NCBI GenBank assembly: GCA_021798635.1 | Contig: JAJZGH010000060.1 | Coordinates: 1 to 20,491 of the forward strand | DNA from: Planctomycetota bacterium | GTDB lineage: Bacteria; Planctomycetota; Phycisphaerae; WQYP01 | Reading direction: 5' to 3' | Length of the DNA: 20,491 nt | Shown here: piece after piece, positions 14,972 through 20,491 of the stretch | Layout: every line of letters starts with the position of its first letter | Numbering within the stretch: the stretch's first letter is position 1 | The notes under the pieces: generated by a model | Told to the model about the DNA's origin: nothing | The model's database searches: none | What the model saw: only the letters and a program-made list of their open reading frames with translations | Translations under genes and position numbers: made by a program

Positions 14972-17116
14972 TCAAGCGGAGACGGAGGCGGGATCAGCGG
15001 CGGACTTCTCCGGCGTGGCCGCGTGGACGATCAAAACCGAACACGTGCTTAGTACCGCCACAGAGCTTTGATTGCTGCCCAGGATATGCTGTCGCAATCG
15101 CCATAAAGGCGACATGCCCAGAATCATCAGATCATAATCGCGGGAGCGCTCGCTGACCGCGGAAACGGGCGTATCGGTTTCAATGATGGTCATGCGAATT
15201 TGATGGCCGCCATCGGTTCCGGGCAAAAATCGATCCACAAGCTCCTTGACCCCCAGGGGTTCCGCGTTATTGGGGCGTTTGGGTTTCACAACATGCAGGA
15301 TGGTGATTTCCACATCCATATTTTTACTGATTCTCTGCGCTGCCAGCATGGCACCGGCATCCTGCGACTCTCCGAGATAGGGCACCAGAACCCGGCGAAT
15401 GGTGGTCAGGCGTTTGTTGATGAGAATGGCCACATTCTTGCTGCTGTGTTTAAGCACATAGTCTACCACGCCGCCCAGGGCGGAGGGATTCACGATTCCC
15501 TGGTGCGCTCCCAGCACGGTCCAATCGACCTGTTGATGTTCAATAACTTTGCAGATATCCCGTGCAATGCGCAGGCTGGGCGGGGAAAGGGTTGTGAGTT
15601 CAAAATTCAGAACTTTCGCTTCGGCGCTCGCCATGGTGATAGGATCAAAATCGTCGGCGATCGCCGGATCCCCGGCGATGGATGATTCTGCGGGCTGCCG
15701 CAGTAAAAGTGCTGTAACACGCCCGGTTTCGCCTCCTAATAGTGCGTGCGATACGCGTATTAAGCCTCTCACGGTACCGGTTTGTGAAAGGGATGCCAGG
15801 ATATGAATCTTTGGGGCTTCATTTTTTTGACTTTCAACCACGGTCGGGCCGGCCAACATGCGGCGGCCCATCGGCAGGCTGGCCACACGCAGTAAAATGG
15901 AGGCTATCGTGGTAATAGCCAGAAATGCCAGCACCAGCACCGTTAACGTTCTTGAACTGATCGCCCCCATTTGCCAGGCCAGACTCAGCACCACGAGTTC
16001 CACCACGCCGTGGGTATTCATCAGCAGTCCGGTTAACCCTGCGGCGCTCCAGCTTGATCCGGTGAGTTTAGCGGTGACACTGCTGAAAAAGAATTTCGCC
16101 AACATGAGAACCGCGATCAGATATCCCCAGTCTTTCCACACGGCCGGCGTATGCAGTTGTGTGATATTGGTATGCATACCGATGGTGGCAAAAAATATCG
16201 GAAGCAGCAGCAGCAATGTGATATCTTCGAGCTTGCTGGAAATATGCCGCACAAACTTTTCATTTGATGGAAACACCAGCCCCAGCATAAAGGCCCCGAA
16301 TATGCCGTTGATGCCCAACGCCGTGGTCACCAGACTGCTGGCCAGCAGAAGAAAAAATGTCAGCGCCAGCACGTCCCGGGTAATATGGCCGCGGAGTTCA
16401 AAATGCGATTGAAAACGCCAGAGAAAGCGGCGTACAAAAAACATCATCACAACGATATAGGCCCCGGCGAGAACTGCGGTTTTTATGCCCAATCCCACAG
16501 AGGATAATATATTGCCGCTGCCGGAAAGTTGCACTTTCGCCAGATCATATACAACGGCCAGCAGGCACCATCCGGATACATCCAGCACGGCACCGGCGGT
16601 GATAACAAATGCCCCGACCTCGCTGTCTTTCAAATTGTGCTCATTGATGATCCGGGCTAAAACCGGAAACGCCGTCATCCCCATCGCCAGGGCCGCCATC
16701 AAGATAAAGGCCGCCGGAGATTTTACATGCCCCACCAGAGCCGGGTGCTTAAGCATCAGCCACGCAATAAGCAATCCTGCGGCAAAAGGCCCCAGTAGGC
16801 TGACTAAACCGGTGGCAACAACACTGGCGCCTTTGCCCCGCACGCGGCTCAAGTCCAGTTCCAGGCCCACGATAAACATAAAAAACATGACGCCCAGTTG
16901 GGCAAGCAGTTCCAGAAAGGGCATTCCTTTAGCCGGAAACAGCCAATGAAAATAGGCTCCGTGCGCCAGCAGCCCCAGGGCGGACGGCCCAATAATCAGG
17001 CCGCCAATCATTTCTCCAATAACCTCCGGCTGCCCCAAAAGCCGCAGCAGCGCCCCGCAAAAACGTGCCGCCAGCAAGATCACAGCAATTTGCATAATTA
17101 GATGTTCAATGGTCAT
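14972..17116 (-). CDS. CPA2-family cation/proton antiporter with C-terminal UspA-like domains
   Basis: Inner-membrane monovalent cation/H+ antiporter, 714 residues from the ATG at 17116. The first ~420 residues are the Na_H_Exchanger domain with many hydrophobic helices; landmarks are GQPEVIGEMIGGLIIGPSALG, LGVMFFMFIVGLELD, AFPVLARIINEHNLKDSEVG and GIFGAFMLGLVFP. The C-terminal part holds two universal-stress-protein-like repeats, about 436-560 (KIHILASLSQTG) and 573-705 (RRVLVPYLGESQ to SVLIVHA), a layout found in cyanobacterial and other CPA2/CHX-type exchangers, where such domains may sense nucleotides. The usual acidic pair of helix 5 is altered: the sequence reads AVLDVSGW (Leu178-Asp179) where related exchangers often have DD or ND. 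The frame extends upstream to 17290 but that extension overlaps the divergent gene and is unlikely; AGG lies 6 nt before 17116. Confidence 0.93.
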   Translation of the reverse strand: MTIEHLIMQIAVILLAARFCGALLRLLGQPEVIGEMIGGLIIGPSALGLLAHGAYFHWLFPAKGMPFLELLAQLGVMFFMFIVGLELDLSRVRGKGASVVATGLVSLLGPFAAGLLIAWLMLKHPALVGHVKSPAAFILMAALAMGMTAFPVLARIINEHNLKDSEVGAFVITAGAVLDVSGWCLLAVVYDLAKVQLSGSGNILSSVGLGIKTAVLAGAYIVVMMFFVRRFLWRFQSHFELRGHITRDVLALTFFLLLASSLVTTALGINGIFGAFMLGLVFPSNEKFVRHISSKLEDITLLLLLPIFFATIGMHTNITQLHTPAVWKDWGYLIAVLMLAKFFFSSVTAKLTGSSWSAAGLTGLLMNTHGVVELVVLSLAWQMGAISSRTLTVLVLAFLAITTIASILLRVASLPMGRRMLAGPTVVESQKNEAPKIHILASLSQTGTVRGLIRVSHALLGGETGRVTALLLRQPAESSIAGDPAIADDFDPITMASAEAKVLNFELTTLSPPSLRIARDICKVIEHQQVDWTVLGAHQGIVNPSALGGVVDYVLKHSSKNVAILINKRLTTIRRVLVPYLGESQDAGAMLAAQRISKNMDVEITILHVVKPKRPNNAEPLGVKELVDRFLPGTDGGHQIRMTIIETDTPVSAVSERSRDYDLMILGMSPLWRLRQHILGSNQSSVAVLSTCSVLIVHAATPEKSAADPASVSA

Positions 17117-17288
17117 GCGGTACCTAAACTCCAAAATTTCCCACGCCATACAGTACCATGCCCTTGCGATGGGGGCGAATGACGCGGCGAATGACACGGG
17201 CGAACGCGCGAGCCTGTCAGAGGGAAGTTGTTTTGTGATACACTTACTGCCCGGCTCGGATAGTGTTGCGCAATAAGGAATGCACATC
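17117..17288. other. Divergent intergenic region between the antiporter and GH16 genes
   Basis: This 172-nt stretch should hold promoters for both directions, but I see no convincing pair of boxes. It contains a tandem 12-nt repeat, GGCGAATGAC followed by GC at 17174-17185 and by AC at 17186-17197, and then GGGCGAACG. AAGGA at 17275-17279 is the ribosome-binding site of the GH16 gene. Confidence 0.5.
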
Positions 17289-18152
17289 ATGTTGACAAGA
17301 CGGCAATGGAATCAGCGCGCTGCTTTCGCGGCGGCTGGTCTGATCGGCGGTACTCACGCGGCCCATACCTCAGAGGCGATGATTCTGCCCCGCGGCTACA
17401 AACTTGTCTGGGAAGATAACTTCAACCGCGACGGTCGCCCCGATTCGAAAAATTGGGGCTTTGAGCATGGTTTTGTTCGCAATCATGAGGCCCAATGGTA
17501 TCAGGAGCAGAACGCCTATTGCCGGGATGGATTTCTTTTTATTGAAGCGCGGCGGCAGCAGGTGCGTAATCCCCATTACCGCGCGGGCAGTCCCCATTGG
17601 CAAACTCGGCGTCCGTTGGCGCACTACACGTCCGCGAGTTTGACCACCGCCGGTCGGCATTCATGGAAATATGGCGTTTTTACCATGCGTGGAAAAATTG
17701 ATACCCGCGCCGGTATGTGGCCGGCCTGGTGGATGCTGGGTAACCACAAGCCGTGGCCCGCCTGCGGGGAGATCGACATCATGGAATATTTCGCCGGTCA
17801 TGTGAACGCCAATGTCGGCTGGCAAAGTCCCAACGGGTCTTGTCGTTGGAGAAGCATTTTTACGCCGCTGCAGAAATTTCATAATCCGGATTGGTCCCGG
17901 CAGTTTCACCTCTGGGCGATGCACTGGGATCCGGAATTTATCCGCCTGTATCTTGACGGACATCTGCTCAACCACGTTGATCTGCGGCAAACCACGGAAG
18001 CGCGGTATGACAATTTTAATCCATTTCATCAGAAGGCCTACATGATTTTAAATCTGGCCATCGGCGGAACACAGGGCGGCAATCCGGACCACACCCCTTT
18101 TCCCGGCTTATTTGAAGTGGATTATGTGCGGGTGTTTCAGCGCGGGGGCTAA
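17289..18152 (+). CDS. Exported glycoside hydrolase family 16 protein
   Basis: GH16 enzymes cut beta-1,3/1,4 glycans such as laminarin, lichenan, agar or carrageenan; this one is about 287 residues. The catalytic motif GEIDIMEYF is complete, with nucleophile Glu161, Asp163 and acid/base Glu166. Other family features are the N-terminal YKLVWEDNFN, NAYCRDGFLFIEARR, YGVFTMRGKIDTRAGMWPAW and the C-terminal MILNLAIGG and FEVDYVRVFQ. The start MLTRRQWNQRAAFAAAGLIGG is a twin-arginine-type signal (RR followed by an Ala-rich core), so export through Tat is predicted. I chose the ATG at 17289 because AAGGA at 17275-17279 is 9 nt upstream; the ATG at 17280 touches that site. The wording is closest to laminarinase/beta-glucanase-like members, but the substrate is not certain. 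Confidence 0.94.
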   Translation: MLTRRQWNQRAAFAAAGLIGGTHAAHTSEAMILPRGYKLVWEDNFNRDGRPDSKNWGFEHGFVRNHEAQWYQEQNAYCRDGFLFIEARRQQVRNPHYRAGSPHWQTRRPLAHYTSASLTTAGRHSWKYGVFTMRGKIDTRAGMWPAWWMLGNHKPWPACGEIDIMEYFAGHVNANVGWQSPNGSCRWRSIFTPLQKFHNPDWSRQFHLWAMHWDPEFIRLYLDGHLLNHVDLRQTTEARYDNFNPFHQKAYMILNLAIGGTQGGNPDHTPFPGLFEVDYVRVFQRGG

Positions 18153-18163
18153 TGCGCTATAAT
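18135..18163 (+). promoter_or_regulatory. Possible argC promoter
   Basis: A perfect TATAAT at 18158-18163 lies 46 nt before the argC start. The sequence 17 bp upstream (TTTCAG at 18135-18140) is a poor -35 box, so the call rests on the -10 box alone. Part of it overlaps the end of the GH16 gene. Confidence 0.42.
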
Positions 18164-18209
18164 ACTCGATTCGGGCCGTGATGTGCCTGGATTAGGAACG
18201 TATTGAACC

Positions 18210-19226
18210 ATGAAACAGATTCGTGTTGCCATCATCGGCGCGACGGGTTACACCTCCCTGGAAACCATCCGCTGGTTGCTTAAGCACCCGGTGGCCAAAA
18301 TTACTTATCTTGCCAGCCGGCAGCAGGAACAGCCGATCAGTGAATTATTCCCGGAACTTCTGGGCCGCATTCAGTTGCCCATTGCACCATTTGACGTGGC
18401 GGCCATTCAGGCTGCTGCGGATGTGGCGTTTTTGTGTTTACCGCATGTCGCGGCCATGCAGCACGTTCCATCGCTGCTGGACGCGAGCCTGAAGGTCATT
18501 GATTTATCAGCGGATTATCGCCTTAAAGATGCTGCCATTTACGAAAAGTGGTACAAGCACGCCCACACGGATGCAAAAAATCTGACGGCTGCGGTTTATG
18601 GCTTGCCGGAGTATTTTTCCGCAGAAATTAAGGCGGCTTCATTCGTCAGTAATCCGGGATGTTATCCTACTGCGGCTGTCCTGGGTATTGCTCCGCTGCT
18701 GCAGGCCGGCCTGGTAGAGCCTACGGATATTATTATAAACGCCGCGTCGGGAATTTCCGGCGCAGGCCGCACGCCTTCGCAATCGCATCATTTTCCGGAG
18801 CGCAACGAAACCTTTGAACCCTATAGTATTGCATCGCATCGGCACGCACCGGAAATTCAACAGACGCTGGAAACCATTTCCGGCAACCCTGTACACATGC
18901 TGTTTGTGCCGCACCTGATTCCCATGGATCGGGGCATTCTGGAAACCATCTATCTGAAAGCCCGAGCCGGGGTAAATCTCGATGATGCGCTGGCTGCGTA
19001 TGATCGTGCTTACTGTGGCAAACCGTTCGTGCGGATGCGGTTGAATAATCTGCCGGGCACAAAATATGTTGCCAATACCAATTTCGCGGATATCTCCGTG
19101 AAACTATACAATGGTCGTTTCGTGGTCGTTAGTGCCATTGACAACATGGTCAAAGGCGCTGCCGGACAGGCCATTGAAAATATGAACCTGATGTTTGGAA
19201 TAGATGAAACCGCCGGACTGCTTTAA
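18210..19226 (+). CDS. argC: N-acetyl-gamma-glutamyl-phosphate reductase
   Basis: Third step of arginine biosynthesis: NADPH-dependent reduction of N-acetyl-glutamyl phosphate to the semialdehyde, in the cytoplasm. The 338 residues are the usual length for the long (type 1) ArgC. The N-terminal Rossmann motif is VAIIGATGYTSLE, where the third Gly common in GxxGxxG of ArgC is Ser. The catalytic Cys151 is in SNPGCYPTA, and ASGISGAGR, HRHAPEI and VPHLIPMDRGILET are further family stretches. AGGA stands 12 nt before the ATG, a rather long spacing. No other arg gene is in the window, so argC is not in a visible arginine operon here; a good -10 box upstream suggests separate transcription. Confidence 0.96.
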   Translation: MKQIRVAIIGATGYTSLETIRWLLKHPVAKITYLASRQQEQPISELFPELLGRIQLPIAPFDVAAIQAAADVAFLCLPHVAAMQHVPSLLDASLKVIDLSADYRLKDAAIYEKWYKHAHTDAKNLTAAVYGLPEYFSAEIKAASFVSNPGCYPTAAVLGIAPLLQAGLVEPTDIIINAASGISGAGRTPSQSHHFPERNETFEPYSIASHRHAPEIQQTLETISGNPVHMLFVPHLIPMDRGILETIYLKARAGVNLDDALAAYDRAYCGKPFVRMRLNNLPGTKYVANTNFADISVKLYNGRFVVVSAIDNMVKGAAGQAIENMNLMFGIDETAGLL

Positions 19227-19298
19227 CGCTGGCGTTGTCGCAACCCGGCGATTATTCGGACAGCCTCCGATGCGGATAACCCCTACCAGGAGTACACG

Positions 19299-20282
19299 AT
19301 GATATTTTCCGCGGCGTTATGCCGCCACGCGGGTGTAAGCCTTGCCGTTCTATTGGCGGCGGCTGCAACGGGAATTTGCCGTGCCGGCGATACGCAATAT
19401 CTGGCCCAGGACGCCTGGGCACCCGGAGAAAACGTGCAATCTCTGAATACAGGATTTATTGAAAATAAATCCTGGGTACGTAATGATTCTTCGCCCGCGC
19501 AGATCAGCATGCTGAATTTTTCCGGCCGATTACGCCTTGCGGACACGGGACGCTACAGCCCCACGGTAGCCTATGATTCAACCTATATCGGTCTGGGCAC
19601 CAGCACGGCTTTGTTGCCGCGGCAACTCAATGACGAGTCGGTATCCGTAGGAACCCCCATCGGACAATTTGGCCACTGGGGGGTGGGCGTGGCGCTTGGC
19701 GCGGGGTATGCGGGCAACAGCCCGTTTAATGATGCCAGCGCCATTTACGGCATGGCACGTATAACGGTGCAGCGTAAGTTGTCGAAAACTACCGAGTTGG
19801 ATCTGGCATTGGATTACAGCGGAAATCGGCAGTTCATGCCCGATGTTCCCTTGCCGTCGGTGGAAGTGCAGCACCATCAGAAAGGGTTGGAATACGCCTT
19901 TGGTTTTCCTTACGAATCCATAAACTGGAACGTCCTGCCCCGGTTGTGGCTCAAAATAAATTACTTCCCCATTGACACCGGCACGGCGGAGGTGGATTAC
20001 ACAATCATGCACGGGCTTGTGGCCTACACAGAATTCGAGAGCGACTCCTGGGCGTTTCATGTCAGTAGTTATCAATCAAATCAGCGCCTGTTTTTCACGC
20101 AGTGTCGCGTTCAGGCGGGCCTTAAACTCTTTACGCTGCATCGGCATGTGAATGTTAATCTCGGCGCAGGGTACGCTTTCAATCAGGCCTTCAGCCAGGG
20201 CTTTGATGCGCGGGACGAACAGGCGGTAGCCCAAATTGCCAACGCTGCCTATGTCATGCTTAGTCTTAATTCGGCATTCTAA
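19299..20282 (+). CDS. Predicted outer-membrane beta-barrel-like protein, function unknown
   Basis: A 327-residue protein with a clear Sec signal peptide (hydrophobic AVLLAAAATG, likely cleavage after CRA at residue 29). The mature part has alternating polar/hydrophobic stretches with many aromatic residues and Gly (GHWGVGVALGAGYAGNSPF, LELDLALDYSG-like segments, VNVNLGAGYAF) and ends in Phe after VMLSLNSAF, the C-terminal aromatic typical of proteins inserted by the BAM complex. I cannot assign it firmly to a family; planctomycete proteins of this kind are annotated as domain-of-unknown-function outer-membrane proteins. AGGAG with 7-nt spacing supports the ATG at 19299. It follows argC by 72 nt and may be co-transcribed. 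Its stop codon overlaps the end of the convergent kinase gene by 4 nt. Confidence 0.82.
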   Translation: MIFSAALCRHAGVSLAVLLAAAATGICRAGDTQYLAQDAWAPGENVQSLNTGFIENKSWVRNDSSPAQISMLNFSGRLRLADTGRYSPTVAYDSTYIGLGTSTALLPRQLNDESVSVGTPIGQFGHWGVGVALGAGYAGNSPFNDASAIYGMARITVQRKLSKTTELDLALDYSGNRQFMPDVPLPSVEVQHHQKGLEYAFGFPYESINWNVLPRLWLKINYFPIDTGTAEVDYTIMHGLVAYTEFESDSWAFHVSSYQSNQRLFFTQCRVQAGLKLFTLHRHVNVNLGAGYAFNQAFSQGFDARDEQAVAQIANAAYVMLSLNSAF

Positions 20283-20491
20283 GCCGCATGCAATCCATCG
20301 CCTCCATGCTTTGGAAATAACAACACAATCGTAAACCATCCGCCGACGGAGGATTCAACGATCACCCTGCCGCCGATTTGCCGCATGACATTCTGCACAA
20401 TGGATAATCCCAAGCCGCTGTGCCGCCCCTGATCCGTGCGGGAATCATCACCACGCCAGAACCGTTCAAATATCTGCTGCGACTGCTGCAC
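20279..20491 (-). CDS. Sensor histidine kinase, C-terminal end (gene continues beyond the window)
   Basis: The last 70 residues of a two-component sensor kinase. QIFERFWRGDDSR is the F-box region of the HATPase_c domain, and HSGLGLSIVQNVMRQIGG is the G2 box with its following helix; GGWFTIVLLFP is the final strand. The ATP-binding domain is thus the C-terminal one and no receiver or other domain follows. The sensor and His-containing parts lie outside the window. The signal and partner response regulator are unknown. It converges with the outer-membrane protein gene with a 4-nt overlap. Confidence 0.9.
   Translation of the reverse strand: MQQSQQIFERFWRGDDSRTDQGRHSGLGLSIVQNVMRQIGGRVIVESSVGGWFTIVLLFPKHGGDGLHAA

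Noticed and set aside
17117..17290. Longer antiporter N-terminus starting at 17290
   Set aside because: The extra 58 residues are unlike the family, overlap the divergent GH16 start region, and the ATG at 17116 begins the usual first membrane helix.

Overview
The window looks like an ordinary chromosomal stretch of a Gram-negative bacterium, most likely a member of the Planctomycetota (Phycisphaerae-like). The clues are a type IV pilin-like protein with the GFTLIELLVVISIIALL N-terminus at the left edge, an outer-membrane-type protein, a Tat-exported GH16 hydrolase, a TCA cycle with a SucA/SucB-type 2-oxoglutarate dehydrogenase, and many short palindromic intergenic repeats. The taxon is inferred from protein style only. 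There is no phage, transposase, CRISPR array or recognisable defence system.

Layout. 1-188 (-): start of a pilin-like gene with a structured leader. 189-1155: gene-poor stretch holding two copies of an 86-bp palindromic repeat, then a good promoter. 1231-4095 (+): sucA. 4096-4407: a third, diverged copy of the repeat, split by a hairpin made of heptamer repeats and flanked by 7-bp direct repeats. 4408-5664 (+): sucB. 5770-5843 (+): tRNA-Arg(UCU), followed by two copies of another short repeat. 6116-17116 (-): a long block on the minus strand, in transcription order CPA2 cation/proton antiporter, citrate synthase, an extra OppC-type permease, membrane-anchored solute-binding protein, YejB-like permease, long YejE-like permease, OppD-type ATPase, OppF-type ATPase. 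17289-18152 (+): GH16 hydrolase. 18210-19226 (+): argC. 19299-20282 (+): predicted outer-membrane protein. 20279-20491 (-): C-terminal end of a histidine kinase, converging on the preceding gene with a 4-nt overlap.

How the genes fit together. Citrate synthase and the E1/E2 subunits of 2-oxoglutarate dehydrogenase are TCA-cycle enzymes on opposite strands of the same 13-kb stretch; the E3 subunit is not here. The six transporter genes are tightly packed (8-nt overlap, 0-48 nt gaps; 65 nt between oppC1 and the SBP) and form a peptide/oligopeptide ABC importer lying 39 nt downstream of gltA, so peptide uptake and citrate synthase may be co-transcribed. The transporter is unusual in having two OppC-type permeases for one OppB-type permease and a binding protein held by an N-terminal transmembrane helix plus coiled coil.

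The most unusual content is in the intergenic DNA: at least three families of short repeats, one nested in another, lie around sucA, around the tRNA and just downstream of two minus-strand stop codons.
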